Positions 1-11,867 of a DNA stretch of 64,000 nucleotides are shown here, piece by piece. The notes under the pieces were generated by a model, which was not told where the DNA came from, did no database searches, and saw only the letters and a program-made list of their open reading frames with translations. How positions within the stretch are numbered: the stretch's first letter is position 1; each line of letters begins with the position of its first letter. A program made the position numbers and the translations under genes. The stretch is from Epiperipatus broadwayi. Lineage: Eukaryota > Onychophora > Udeonychophora > Euonychophora > Peripatidae. The stretch spans positions 5,732,030-5,796,029 of the forward strand of contig JAQFVV010000055.1 of NCBI GenBank assembly GCA_028023455.1. Reading direction: 5' to 3'.

Positions 1-559
1 CTGTGTGTGTATTCCAAATTATAGAGTACTCTAGTAAAATAAGCTATAGCTCATCTCCTACTATTTGTCTAACTTCTAAATGTTAAAATTGTAATTTTGT
101 GAAACTAAAATTTGAGAATTAATGTAATCTGTAAATTTCTCGCATAATCTAGCTTACCTCCCTCTATCCTTCTTAGGTGTGTATTTCTCAAATCTCCACT
201 TTATTTATAATTATCATTGAACTATTACTTTCTCATAATTGTCTTAGTTTTAAAGCTAAATCCATAATCGCTTGAACAGTGAATGCGTGTCGAATTGTCA
301 TTAATATTTGCTTTATAAATAACTTAAATTTCATATAAATCGACACGCATTCAAAGAATCAGTTATTGTAATGCAGGGTCTACTACTTCGTAATAGCTGG
401 CATGCTCGCTGTAATAAGTCCCCTTTTTAGATATTTTTTATTATTAAATTTTAATGAATAATTACGGAAATTTCATTTATTTGAGAGTCACCAATTTTCT
501 TTCAGTCAACGTTGATAATGGGGGGGCCGAGTTTGAAATCTAGTTAAATATTACCATAA
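1..559. other. AT-rich noncoding DNA with one small inverted repeat
   Basis: No gene is recognised. A short perfect inverted repeat (GAATGCGTGTCGA near 281 and its complement near 339) forms a hairpin with a loop of about 45 nt. Confidence 0.5.
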
Positions 560-835
560 TCTTTTAGATCTTATACATGTGTTACGTTTTGAAGCCACGA
601 TGGCTCATTCCACGCCGTGAATACTCCGGATTCTATAGGGTTGAATTAACCCCAGTCGTCCTACACAAGTGGACATGATAATGTTCCCGTAGGGCTTGAT
701 GACCATCACGCAGCCAGCTGGCAAATTGCGACACGGACCGCTTGTCCCTGGTTATGCTCATGTGACACCTTACCTCTTCGGGTCGAGGCAGAGACCAACC
801 CGAAGCCCTTATAAACTTATTCACGGCATTGCAGT
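560..835. repeat. GC-richer island, probable repeat of unknown class
   Basis: This stretch is visibly richer in G+C than everything around it and has sharp edges. Short open frames exist on both strands (for example - strand 633-824 and + strand 696-893), but neither resembles a known protein. It may be the end of a mobile element or a remnant of horizontally acquired or functional RNA sequence. I cannot assign it. Confidence 0.3.
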
Positions 836-1600
836 TTCAGTGCTGCCATTTTATATCGCCCTTCTAAAGCGTACCACGTGTTCCTTTATTTAGTTTATCA
901 TTCTCTATATTACTCCGCCTCGGCATTATCTTCGTCATCCACTCTCAGATAAATGTTCGCCCTTAGTCATCAAATAAATATTTTTATTAAATAAATGTAT
1001 GTCCGCCGCCACGGATGAATCTTGCATTGCAAAGTATAAATCCCCTACAGTACGCATTAGAAATACTCACTCGGGAACCTTAGGTATCTAGATTACGCCT
1101 TCATATAAATGAATGCTCTTTATAAATAAATGTATTTTTATATATAGTAAAATTGCCAATTAGCTACTGAAACTCTGAATATAAAATATGATTAATAACA
1201 TTAATAATGTTTTTTTTATTAAATACGTAAATAAATAATTTTAACTGTACGTCTGTAGTTAAGTTTTCATTTATTCGATTCCCATTATATATATTTCCTC
1301 GATTATATATGTGAATTAATATTCGTTTGATTGTTGGCCAACTCGGAAACAAAACCATGAATCTCTTGCATCTCCCTGACCACCGTGCCTAAAGAAGTGT
1401 TTACTTATGTCGCATCAGAGGCGTTGTTCCGTAGATTGTAGTGTGGAACCGATAAACTATGTTCGAACTCGGTACCATGGGTGGCTTCGCTACTCGATGG
1501 TGCTGCTGTTCTGTGTGGTGGTCGAATTCTGCACTATGTTAACGAGATACACGTGTTTTGACTGTTACAACATGCATCTCTCCATACTCCTTTGAGTGGT
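836..1600. other. Noncoding DNA; 1361-1600 is moderately GC-richer
   Basis: 836-1360 is AT-rich with nothing recognisable. 1361-1600 is less AT-rich and lies just past the 3' end of the RTE element on the - strand, so it may belong to that element's 3' region or to the sequence it inserted into. A GTTCGAA near 1460 resembles a tRNA B-box, but no tRNA fold is convincing. Confidence 0.35.
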
Positions 1601-1609
1601 CTATAGTCT

Positions 1610-4012
1610 CTATATTGCTCTTCTATTAAGTGTCCAAGTCTCAGATCCATAAGTAAGAACTGGTAAAACACATTTGTTAAAAATCATTCTTTTCAAACAC
1701 ATAGGCATATTTCCTTTTAGTATCAAGTTATTTCTACCAAAAGCACTCCAACCAAGTTTAATTCTGTGATTAATTTCCTCCATTATGTTTCCATCTGTAT
1801 TAATAATCTGACCTATGTATTTGTAACTGTTAACTTCTTCTAATTCTTCGTAATCAATCTTTATTTTCATATTTTGAGCAAATCGATTAAACATTACTTT
1901 AGTCTTTTTAACATTTATCTTTAGTCATACTTTTCTACTTTCATCTGCTAACTCCTGCAACATTTCCTGCAGCTCTGAAGCATTATTTGCAAAAACAACT
2001 ACGTCATCTGCAAAATCTAAATGACTTAAATACTCTCCATTTACTTTCATTCCTTTAGTTTCCCATTTTAATCCACAAAATACTTCTTGCAGCACTGCTG
2101 TAAAAAGTTTTGGAGATATGGAGTCACCTTGCCTTACATTTTTCTCAATGTTGATTTTTCCGGTATCATTATGTAATCTAATTGTTGCTGTTGCATTTTT
2201 ATAAATATTCTTTAAAATATGACAATATCCTGGATCTATACCTTGATGATCCAATGCTTTAATCACTGAAGAAATGTGTATAGAATCGAATGCCTTTTCA
2301 TAATCTACAAATCCAAAACATAATGACAACTCATATTCATTTGTCCTTTCTATGACTTCTCTCAATACCTGGATATGATCTATTGTACTAAAACCACTTT
2401 TAAATCCAGCTTGTTCTCTTGGTTGGTGGAAATCCAAAGTTCTCTGTAGACGAGTTGTAATTATCTTGGTAAAATTTTTATATAAAACTGATAAAAGGCT
2501 GATAGGTCAGTAATTTCTAATATCTTCTTTATCACCTTTTTTTAAATATTAATATTATTACTGCATTCTTCCAATCTTCTGGTACATCTTTATCATTTAG
2601 ACATTTGGTATATAACTTTGCTAAAATTGTTTCTATTTCTTCACCTTCTTCTTTTAATATGTCAATTATAATTCCATCATTTCCTGGAGCCTTTCCTTTC
2701 TTCATACATTTCATTGCATGTCTCATTTCTTCATTTAAAATTCTGGGCAATTCAGAAGATGTAATAGATATAGGATATACTTGTTCTTTATTACTATATA
2801 ATTCTTGATAAAAATCTTCTACCAATTTCATGATGTCATCTCTCTTTTTAGTAATAATTCCATCTTTTTTTCTTATTGCAGATATAAATTTCCTACCAAT
2901 ACCAAAATGTTGTTGAACATTCTTGAGACTTTTATTTTCTTCTACAGCATTCCTTGCTATTTCACAGTTATACTTTCTTATGTCATTTTCAACTTTTTTC
3001 TGTACCATTTTACAAAATTCGAGATATTCAATTCTTTTTAATACATCATTTTTGTATATCTTCATATTCCTTCATTTCTTCATAAATTCTCTAGTCTCAG
3101 TAGAAATTTTATTAGTCAATTGCTGCTTTTTTCTACCAGCTATCTTTGTTGCAGTTTTTAAAAGTGTATCAGTTATTTTCATATTAATTTCATTCAAATC
3201 TGAATCATGTTCAAAATCTCCTAACACTTGAAACCTATTTGTAAGTTCTAATTTAAATTCATTAGAATGTTTCTGAAGATTAGGAATATCAACTGTAAAT
3301 ATTGTTTTTCTCAATAATTTTTGTCTCTCTAGTTTTACATTAACACGTAACTTACACCTTACCAATCGATGATCACTTCCTGTGTTAAATTTATTAAGAA
3401 CATTACAATCTTGAAATATGTATTTCCTGTTAGTCAAAATATAATCCAATTCTACTGTACCTTCATTTGGATGCTTCCATGTCCATTTCCTTTTAACATT
3501 TTTCTCAAAAAATGAATTCATAATATAAAGTTTTTCTTTTTCTGCAAACTCCACAAGTCTATGTCCTCTCTCATTTCTATTACCATAACCAAAATTACCT
3601 ACAGCAATTTCATCTTTCATTTGTCTACCAATTCTAGCATTAAAGTCGCCCATAACAATTTCAAAATGTTGTTTACTCTGATCAAAAGCCTTTTGGGACA
3701 TCCATATAAAAATCTTCTACTACTTCATCACTATGAGAACTTGGGGCATAAACCTGAATTATCTGCATTTGGTATCTGCTATTAAGTTGTATAACTAATC
3801 TTGCAACTCTGTCTGATACACCATCAATCTCCACAATATTGTTCTTCCACTTTTTATTTATAATGAATCCTACTCCACTTGTATTTCCAATATGTGTGCC
3901 TTTGTAATAGAGTATATGTCCACTTTTTAAATCAATTGTTTCTTCACCTTTTCTTCTAACTTCACAAAGTCCAATAATGTCCCATTTAATATAAGACAAT
4001 TCTTCTTTTAAT
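1610..4012 (-). mobile_element. RTE-type non-LTR retrotransposon (LINE), degraded
   Basis: Reading the - strand from about 4010 down to 1610 gives one protein broken by several frameshifts. It begins with an AP-endonuclease domain (WDIIGLCEVRRKGEE, later VMGDFNARIG and the SDHR motif at TGSDHRLV). A reverse transcriptase follows, with GKAPGNDGI, FVDYEKAFDS (motif A), VRQGDSISPKLF (motif B) and HLDFADDVVVFA (motif C). It ends with a YKYIGQIINTDG..LTYGSETW thumb segment. The order and motifs fit the RTE clade (craniofacial-protein-2-like EN/RT). The breaks fall near 3690, 3068, 2500 and 1900, so it cannot encode an intact enzyme. The 3' end reaches about 1600. Head-to-head with it is the copy at 4018-4385. 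Confidence 0.88.
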
Positions 4013-4017
4013 TCTTT

Positions 4018-4385
4018 ATTAAATGGGACATTATTGGACTTTGTGAAGTTAGAAGAAAAGGTGAAGAAACAATTGATTTAAAAAGTGGACATATACTCTT
4101 TTACAAAGGCACACATATTGGAAATACAAGTGGAGTAGGATTCATTATAAATAAAAAGTGGAAGAACAATATTGTGGAGATTGATGGTGTATCGGACAGA
4201 GTTGCAAGATTAGTTATACAACTTAATAGCAGATACCAAATACAGATAATTCAGGTTTATGCCCCAACAAGATCTCATAGTGATGAAGTAGTAGAAGATT
4301 TTTATATGGATGTACAAAAGGCTTTTGATCAGAGTAAACAACATTTTAAAATTGTTATGGGAGACTTTAATGCTAGAATTGTTTA
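4018..4385 (+). mobile_element. Inverted copy of the RTE endonuclease segment
   Basis: This + strand segment repeats, in opposite orientation, the endonuclease part of the neighbouring RTE element. It runs from the WDIIGLCEV region through the VYAP motif to VMGDFNARI, where it stops abruptly. The two copies are nearly identical and separated by only about 30 nt, forming an inverted repeat with arms of roughly 350 bp (about 3640-3988 and 4020-4380). A classical twin-primed inversion moves the 5' part without copying it, so this duplicated arrangement needs a different event. Confidence 0.85.
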
Positions 4386-6260
4386 CTTACATATATATAA
4401 CAAAGCTTTATATGTTCTGCTAATAAATGAGAGTGTACAAAATGTATGGGAGGATAAATTATTGTTGATTTGTAAAGTAACTTGAGTTATAAAACCAGCT
4501 TATTGTAAAATTAAATTTGTGGTGTTGATATTTATGTAATATTTGAAGGGAAATGTGTGCTCATACATGAAAAAGAACCCCATATATGTGCATCTTACTT
4601 CCTTTATATTTTTTTGAAATTCTGAATTACTTGAACAGTTTTAAAGATTTAAATCCAACTTTCGGTAACTTAAAGGTAACATTAAGTAAAGATTACAAAA
4701 ATTTAAGGCAGTATTAATTAAGATTAGTATTTAATGTAAAAGGAATTTGCCGCATTGTATTTGTAGTTAGCTAAAATTGTCAGCCATGAAACTTTATCAT
4801 TTATAAAAGTTATAACTACTGTTCACATAATTGAACATTAATGAAATTTATATATAAATTCCAAATTGAGAATTTTGAAATGAATTTTAGTTTATAAAGT
4901 AAATAATTCATATATTTTGCTGTAATGATTATTTTTCTGCAAAGTTAAATTAATGTTTTTAAATTTAAACTTCAGTTTTTATTGAACTAAAAATTTTATT
5001 CAAAAATAGAAAAGAGATTTTGTTTTCTTTTACAATCAATTTATTAGCCAAATGAGTCATTAACTAGAGACTGATTGGCAGTCAAGTATGTCATCTATAT
5101 TCAGTAAATAAGCCTATGTATTTTTCAGCAACATCTGGCTTATTTTTCAATACAGGAATTACACATTCTAATATGGAATGTCAAAAGCATATATAAGATA
5201 TGAAAAATTAATACCCGTTAATTCATTTCTTTTTTAATTCGCTCTAGTTGCAGCTGCAATTGAACTAATTGAAAGTGAAATTGTCAGATATAAGATTCAC
5301 AAAGAAGTACCAAAAGTCTCTTCAAGAAAAGGAATTTAGCAATGAACCAACATTGAGAAATTGTAATTTATTTTTATTGTTTTTGAATTACAGCCATGAG
5401 GAGTTTATTCATCACTGGTTTGGATTATAAGATGTTTTGCTAATTGCCAACTTGTGTTTATCGAGGTGTGGTGACACTTCCAGCTGTGCTTTACAACTTA
5501 CTTTGTGTCTGCATTTGATTCTAGCAGTTTTCAGTCCTGAATGTGAACTTGCCTCACTGTATCAACTAATTAACTTAATTGCTATTCTCTGCAAAATGTC
5601 GATTCTGTCTTTCAGCTTTATGATAGTAGTTTTCTGACCCTACCTAAAGGCTTGGTTATTTATTGTCAGATCCCATCCTTAATGAAACATTCAAATTCAA
5701 TGAACATTGGTTTGTTCTTGCCATCGACATGTTATCAATTTGTATACACATTAGTTCAAAGTGATGAATGTTCAATATGATCTAAATAAGATTAAATCTG
5801 GAAGTCCGCTATTTAAAGGCAAGGTGAGATATGATACAACTTTAGTTGAGTCATTATTATTGTCTGGAAATGTAGTCACTGGAGAAGAGTAGATATATTG
5901 TCATAAAAGTTTACAGCTTGTCTGTCTTATGCAATGTGTCTGACTAACAGCTGAAGAGTTGTAGAAAAAAAGAAAACCAATTCCAGATTAATATAAAACA
6001 ATGATCTGTGGAAAAACCCAAGAATTGAAAGAGAGACTTTCTAACTAAAAAGATCAAGCAGCAAAAGGAATAGTTGTTTTGAGTTCCTTTATAAGTCATA
6101 TTAAAATTTAACTGTAAGAAAGAATAAAGAATGGAAATACTAAATGTAGTACAAAAAGTTACTGAACAGTAAAATGGACAAAGTCTTAATTTCCATTATA
6201 CTCTAATTAATTTAAATATTTCCAAAACTAGTATTTAATTACCAATATTTTAATTAATTT
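4386..6260. other. AT-rich noncoding DNA
   Basis: No protein, RNA gene or recognisable repeat. A 66-codon open frame at 5437-5637 has no recognisable similarity and lacks coding-like context. Confidence 0.5.
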
Positions 6261-6611
6261 AACACAGAGGCAAAACTCTCCATACAGTAGTGCCACTCAG
6301 TGCAAGCCAGAGTAATCAATGGATGCAGGAAGGTTTGTGCATAAAATCCCTAACTAGTGCCTACTTATCTAATATCCCCAAACTAGTTTCTAGCTTGTAG
6401 CTTTCATCAATGAGGAGCCTTGTATCTGAGATCACTATACCAAGATCCAAGTCTCCTCACTGATAAAGGCTACAAGCTAGAAACTAGTCTGGGGATATTG
6501 GATGAGTAGGCACTAGATAGAGATTTTATGCATAAACCTTCCTGCATTCATTGATTACTCTGACTTTCACTAAGTGGCACTTTTGTATGGAGAGTTTTGC
6601 CTCTGTGTTAA
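6261..6611. repeat. Foldback element family A, copy 1 (palindrome with hammerhead-like cores)
   Basis: This element is a near-palindrome. Its outer inverted repeats read CAGAGGCAAAACTCTCC inward, followed by a GCCACTCAGTGCAAGCC-type block. The inner part of each arm carries CTGATRA, a short stem, GAAAC and TAGT. In the + arm (6443-6505) the core reads CTGATAA, and in the - arm TTGATGA, so each has one broken conserved core base. Outside the element the sequence AACAGCTTGTGTAAGCATA and a GATCATG-containing block recur next to most copies. Confidence 0.8.
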
Positions 6612-7179
6612 ACAGCTTGTGTAAGCATAAAGAATGGTGATCATCATGTAATGTTTAATTGATTTGTAAAATTTTCATTATTATTTTAGTGCTTAAATAA
6701 AGGGGTGAATTTCCACATTTATTATTAGGTGGTTGCCTTGACAACAGATTGAGATTGTTGTTTGATATTGGTATTGTCTAAATGTTGACTACTTTCAATG
6801 AATCTACATATATGTATATATTTTATGAAATATTAAACAATTTTAATTTTGGATAAATATCCTTAAACTGTGTGCATATACAAATGATGCCATGTTGTGT
6901 GTGTATATATTTTTGAAGAGGAGCTAAACAAAGTATTAAATCAATCCAAAGCTGTATCACATAAGTGATTTGTGTATGCACGGCTACGAAAAGTAATTTT
7001 GTATGTACTTTAAATTACTTTTATTATTTGTACGATTTATTAATTTAATAATAAATAGTCATAATTTTTTTTAAAAAAGTATCGGTAATTGTGATGGAAG
7101 TAACTACTTCCCACTAAGTTAGGCATCAAAAACAATGAAAGAGAAAATGGTACCATTAAGCTGTATAGTTTATATATTA
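6612..7179. other. AT-rich spacer with one unit of a local direct repeat
   Basis: About 7045-7155 (a T-run followed by an AACTACTTCCCACTAAGTTA block) recurs in diverged form at about 7465-7563. The two units flank the short foldback at 7180-7308, suggesting a duplication of roughly 420 bp. Confidence 0.45.
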
Positions 7180-7308
7180 CAAACTCTCCATACAGTAGTG
7201 CCATTCAGTCCAAGCCAGAATAATCAATGGATTCGGGAAGTTTTTGCACCCATTGATTACTCTGGCTTGCACTGAGTGACGCTACTGTATGGAGAGTTTT
7301 GCCTCTGT
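7180..7308. repeat. Short foldback of family A, copy 2 (internally deleted)
   Basis: Only the outer arms remain, about 60 bp each: CAAACTCTCCATACAGTAG on the left, mirrored by CTACTGTATGGAGAGTTTTG on the right. The hammerhead-like inner part is missing. It looks like an internal-deletion derivative of the longer family A element. Confidence 0.8.
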
Positions 7309-8069
7309 GAAAAACAGTTTATGTAAGCATGTGATAATTAATATAAGCTTACTTTTTGTCATAGTTTTGAAATTGATAGGGTGAACTTTGTATATTGTTT
7401 TAATTTATGTATAGACTAAATAATATGAAATCATCAATAATACACGAATCTTACTTTTAACATATAGTAATAACTTTTTTTTAATATCTGCAATTGAAAC
7501 GGAAATAACTACCTCCCACTTAGTTATGTACCATCAAATATAACAAAAAAGAATGGTATCACTTTTCTTTAAACTTTGTAATTATGGAAGGTTTATGATT
7601 TAGTTTTGAAATTATAGGGTGAATTTTGTTTATTATTTTAATTTATGTATAGGCTAAATAGTCTGAAATTTAGTAAATTATTTTTAAAATTTTGAAATTA
7701 ATAGTTGTATCCATTCTTCATTCAATTTTCAACCTGGTTGCATAGCATACAGTTTACTTATATATATAATTGTGGATCATTTTAGGGGTTCCAAGTTGTT
7801 GTTTAATGAGGCATACAGATAGATAAATCAGTTCTTCAAACCCAGCACTGATACAAAAAATTATCACTTAATATCACGCACTCCTTATAAGCTTTATGAA
7901 AGAATCGTATTAATCAGAAATTTCCAATAGTGAAGAGCCACCTGCCTACATTCTCATTGAAAAAGGCTCTCAAAATGAAATAAAAATTGAGATATCTTTC
8001 TTAATTTATTCTCAGCTTACTTGACAAAACACATTACAATAAAAATATTTCAAATGACTCTAATATAAT
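7309..8069. other. AT-rich DNA with diverged local direct repeats
   Basis: A block containing GGGTGAA..TTTATGTATAG..CTAAATA occurs at about 7375-7430 and again at about 7608-7665. No gene is recognised. Confidence 0.4.
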
Positions 8070-8785
8070 TATAAAATAATGAGCATGCTAATAGCTCTAA
8101 ACAATTTTTATCGATAAATGCTGCAAGAGAAAGCATTTACAATCTATCTAGAATTATTCTCATCCCCAAACCAGTTTCGAGCTATTGGTTCTTGTCAGTG
8201 AAGTGCTAGGATATTCAGACACTAGATCTTAAATACCAACTCAAGCCCAACACTTATCTGATACTTAACTATTAAGTAGAAAATCTGAAAATTTTAAACA
8301 CCTATATGTCTTCAAATCCAGCTATCTAACTCAAATAGCTATATGGGTCTGAATAATTTTCGGTTACACCATATATTAATAGCCTTAGCAATATAACTTC
8401 ACTTAAGGCTGTAAAGAAAACTATAATAGTAAATGAAATCAAGTCATACATCATGTGACTTAACTTGATAAGATTGTATTACAAAATAAAATAATGAGAA
8501 TTTCTACTTAATAGTTAAGAATCAGATAAGTGCTGAACTTGAATTGGTATATTAGATCTAGTATCTGAATATCCTAGTGCCTCACTGAGGAAAGCCAATA
8601 GCTTGAAATCGATTTGGGGATGGGAATAATTCTACATAGACATTTTAAATGCCTTCTCTCGCAATATTTATCACTAAAGCTTAATTTGAGCCATTAGCAT
8701 GGCCATTATTTTATTCTGTAATACAAGCTTATTAAGTTAAATCACATGATGTAAGACTTGATTTTATTTACTAATATAATCATAG
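8070..8785. repeat. Foldback element family B, copy 1 (palindrome with hammerhead-like cores)
   Basis: The two arms are inverted copies (for example GAGCATGCTAATAGCTC on the left against the AGCCATTAGCATGG block on the right). The middle (about 8280-8480) also folds. The sequence differs from family A, but the inner arm has the same architecture. The + arm at 8585-8614 has CTGAGGA, stem AAGC/GCTT, GAAA and ATCGAT. The - arm near 8175-8205 has CTGACAA and GAAAC. Further copies are at 38120-38660, 48190-48625 and, rearranged, 55310-55850. Confidence 0.75.
8567..8632 (+). ncRNA. Hammerhead-ribozyme-like motif, family B (+ arm)
   Basis: The conserved core CTGAGGA (8585-8591) is followed by stem II AAGC/GCTT with loop CAATA (8592-8604), then GAAA (8605-8608). 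The palindrome ATCGAT (8608-8613) follows as stem III, with ATT as the triplet before the expected cleavage after 8614. TGGGG (8615-8619) then pairs with the upstream CCTCA (8580-8584, one G·U), and GGGAATAATTC can pair imperfectly with GAATATCC (8567-8574). All conserved core bases are present. Activity is untested. Confidence 0.55.
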
Positions 8786-8859
8786 TAGATACTAAATATT
8801 AGTTCAGTCTGTTACTGGATTTGGTTACTTAATGTATTCATTAATAAGTTTCTAGGTAG

Positions 8860-9115
8860 AACCGAAAATTCATTTATGCAGATGATATTGCTTTGACTGT
8901 TCAAAAAAGATCCTCTTTGAAATGGAAAAGGCTCTCGGTAAGAATGTAAAAAGATTGGGGTAAAACTGCGGGTTTATTCCTAATCCAATAATAACAGTAT
9001 ATTCAGTTTATTATCTAAAGGACAAGGATCATCTCATGATGTGAACATAATCTTTTGCAATGACCGATTGAAACACTCTTACCCCTGGATATTGTCATTC
9101 CAAAAAATATTTATC
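8860..9115 (+). mobile_element. Degraded LINE reverse transcriptase fragment (jockey-like)
   Basis: Reading + strand from about 8865 gives RKFIYADDIALTVQKRS, a YADD motif C, followed by a loosely conserved segment with GLFLI and later KNIYR. This resembles jockey/CR1-type reverse transcriptases. Several stops and frameshifts are present. Confidence 0.6.
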
Positions 9116-9214
9116 GAAATGCAATAGCAGTGATTAGATCACATGGTAAGATGAAGAATATTAATATCGATAACACAAATGATTTTATTAATCCAAGTCT
9201 TTATCGCAGTATTG

Positions 9215-9790
9215 TAGCAAGTATTCTGTGGATTAAAATGAGAAGTTAAAGGAATAAACATAAATGATTACTTAAGTCATCTAGATTTTGCCGCTGATAC
9301 GATTGCTTTGGCAAATAAGCTGCAAAGCTTTGAGAAATGGTGCAGGAGTTGTCAGATGAAAGTAAAAAAGTGGAACTCTTAAATTAAATGCTGAAAAAGT
9401 CAGGTGACTCTTTTTAAAAAGTGAGAAAATAAATATTGACCTTAAGAAGTACAAATATTTGAAAAACTTAGTAAAAGTTTAATGAAGACTTAACTTTACA
9501 CACGAGCATGGAGAGAGACGTATATTGGCAATATCAAGGAGGAATGGAAAGCAAAGTGCATGAGTGAGAAAACAGATATCATTGAAAAAATTAAGAGATA
9601 GAATGGAGTTGGGCTGGACGTGACTGGGAAAAATGACAACAAACAGCTGAAGTCAAAAATTGAATACCAAGAGATTACAAAAGCGTAGCTAAAGACTGCA
9701 TGTGAGATGGATGGCTAAGGAAGTTTTCTTATGGAGAAATCATGGATCGGAGAAATTGAAGAAACATGAAGAGTTTATCTTGCAGTGAGT
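9215..9790 (+). mobile_element. Degraded RTE LINE fragment (RT motif C to C-terminus)
   Basis: The stretch translating as FCGLK..VKGININDYLSHLDFA followed by ADTIALANK matches the motif C region of the RTE element at 1610-4012 (EVFCGLKWETKGM, LSHLDFADD). The catalytic DD is mutated to AD. Further on, a W-S-W-A-G segment resembles the C-terminal tail of RTE proteins. Multiple stops make it a relic. Confidence 0.65.
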
Positions 9791-10085
9791 TGATAATGAT
9801 TGTGACTTGTTGTGTTTGTTCAATGCAAATGCAGTTAAACATGTTGAACAAAGTCTTGTAATTAACAGAATTCAAATGCAAAGATTTTCTTTGTTCATCA
9901 CAAATTTATTCGATATGAATTTATATTTCTGACAAGTGAAAATAATGGTTAAATTTTCATTTTATTTAGTATATATAAATTTTAAAACAAATTTATATTT
10001 ATTGACATTAAACCCTAAGACTATCATATACTCATGTATTATTTTTCTGGGTACTAGTCTTATAGCTAAAGATGCCACTCTATGA
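9791..10085. other. AT-rich noncoding DNA
   Basis: Nothing recognisable. Confidence 0.4.
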
Positions 10086-10270
10086 TGCCTTTTTTGCGCT
10101 AAAACATATAAAAATGCTGTTTCTGTGGCCGACATGTTCGAACCCGCATTTTCTATAATACAACTTTTTTGTTGTGCTACAAATTGCAGGCCACTATGTC
10201 GCATCGCAGCAAATACATTTTCCGATTTCGCACAGTTTATAAAATGGTTACAGCTTGGTGAGAGGGTGTG
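9962..10270. other. Unassigned open frames with weak exon-like signals
   Basis: An 80-codon open frame runs on the - strand (10204-9962), and a + strand frame beginning MSHRSKYIFRF near 10194 is followed by a GTGAGA donor-like site at 10259, with TTGCAG just upstream at 10189. The stretch is less AT-rich than its surroundings. Neither frame matches a family I recognise, and the + strand reading does not resemble the missing N-terminus of HDAC8. A GGTTCGAAC on the - strand could be a tRNA-type B-box, so a SINE is possible. Confidence 0.2.
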
Positions 10271-11760
10271 TTTTTTTTTAATTGGATGGAAATGTTGTTT
10301 TCATTGGATTTTTTTTTATTTTAAAGTATTGAAATGTTCAGATTTTGTAAAGTAATAATTATCAGACTTTTTACACCGTACTGTATTGAAGTTTTAATTG
10401 GAAAAATGTTGACAAGATATATGTGTAAAGTGAGTTGGAATTAGGTAACGCATCAAGTAACGTACTGTTCGTAACATTCCACGAGACAAACACGATTCTA
10501 CCGTGTGTATATTTTTGAAGTAAAAAAGAGTGGTAACACAAAAATATCCAGTAAGAAAAGTACAATTATGCACGGTTTTTTTGTAAATTTCATAAAAAGC
10601 ATATATTATAAACATGATTAATACGTAAAGAAGACATTTTTGTTGTTGTTTAAAAAAGTTTTACTTTCTTTCTTTTCTCTGACTACGGTTATACTTTGTT
10701 GAATATAGTTTATGTTTATTGTTATCATTTATTTTATAGATGTTACTAAAAAAAAATATTTACAAAAATACGATTTTGATATTTTTTATTTTAGCATTAC
10801 AAACAACAGAACAAAAATGTAAAACTAACCCTAAAACTAACCCTAAACCTAACCGTAACAACTTTTACTTTTTGTTGTCATTCTATTTGAAATAAAAAAT
10901 AGCGGTAATATCTGTTTGTCTGTAAAAAAAAAAAAAAAAAGTAAAACAAAGACTAAAAATGTAAAAAATAGTGATAATACAATAATATCTGTTTCTCTGT
11001 AGAAATAAAATGTAAAAGGAAGACTAAGAAATTTTACTTTTTATTCCGATTATGAGTTTTTAAACAAGAAAAAAAAAGCCGTAACCCCAGTAAAAAAATC
11101 TCCAATAGAAAATTGATTTTTGTAATAAAGCAAACTAAAAAACACGAATGAAATTGTAATTTGTTTATTTTATTTTACATTTATTATTATCATTTAATTT
11201 GTATACGTTAATAAAAAATAATATTTAAAATGAAATAATATTTAAAAAAGACGATTTTCTTTTGTTTTTATTTTCGCATTACAAAAAACACATCAAAACG
11301 ATTATAATTAATGGCCCGATGGTGCCATCGAACAGCGTCTTTATCTATAAGACAAGCACCTTTTTCTGCATTCATGGGTTTTCTTTAATCCCAAAATCAG
11401 GACCACAATAATACATTGTTCCATTTTTATGGAATTGTCATCATTTTAAATCTCTTGTCGACAAATCATTATTTCACTGCAATATATATGTATGCTTGAA
11501 TGGCTTTAAACATTTTTATTGTTTTATTTTAAAAAATATTTTCCCTTATTTATTTCTTTATGGTAATTTAGAGATATTAAAACATCAGAAGTGATTAACC
11601 GTATTTCCAACTTTTTATCATCGTGCTACTTGTTTAAAAAAAGATTTGTCTTCAACATTTGCCTTTATTAAAATAAAGTATTATATATAAATGGTTTACA
11701 TTTTTAGAGATTAATTAAGGTGTAAAATTTGTTCACTACAAATAAATGTCAATCTAAATC
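10271..11760. other. AT-rich DNA with telomere-like and duplicated blocks
   Basis: 10825-10860 contains repeated CTAACCCTAAA-like units. A block with AATAGCGGTAATA, ATCTGTTTGTCTGTA and GTAAAACAAAGACTAA (about 10898-10957) is repeated in diverged form at about 10961-11030. No gene is seen. Confidence 0.4.
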
Positions 11761-11867
11761 ATTAAGCATCACATGATCACCATCTCTATAGCATATAATT
11801 GTTTATAGCACAATTGTTTACCCTGGTTGGCACATGGTGGCACTACTGTATGGAGAGTCTTGCCTTG
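11761..11867. repeat. Family A foldback relic, copy 3
   Basis: It has the flank block CATCACATGATCACCAT followed by a short middle, then the outer right arm GGTGGCACTACTGTATGGAG. The rest of the element is deleted. Confidence 0.65.

Noticed and set aside
1610-4012. Intact host gene for a craniofacial-development-protein-2-like product
   Set aside because: That name is a database label for RTE endonuclease/RT; the frame is broken several times and RT motifs are present.
5437-5637. 66-codon + strand open frame as a small gene
   Set aside because: No recognisable domain, no splice or promoter context, and frames of this length are expected by chance in 64 kb.
10827-10860. Interstitial telomere array
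   Set aside because: Only a few degenerate CCCTAA-like units are present and the spacing is irregular; chance or a short simple repeat is enough.
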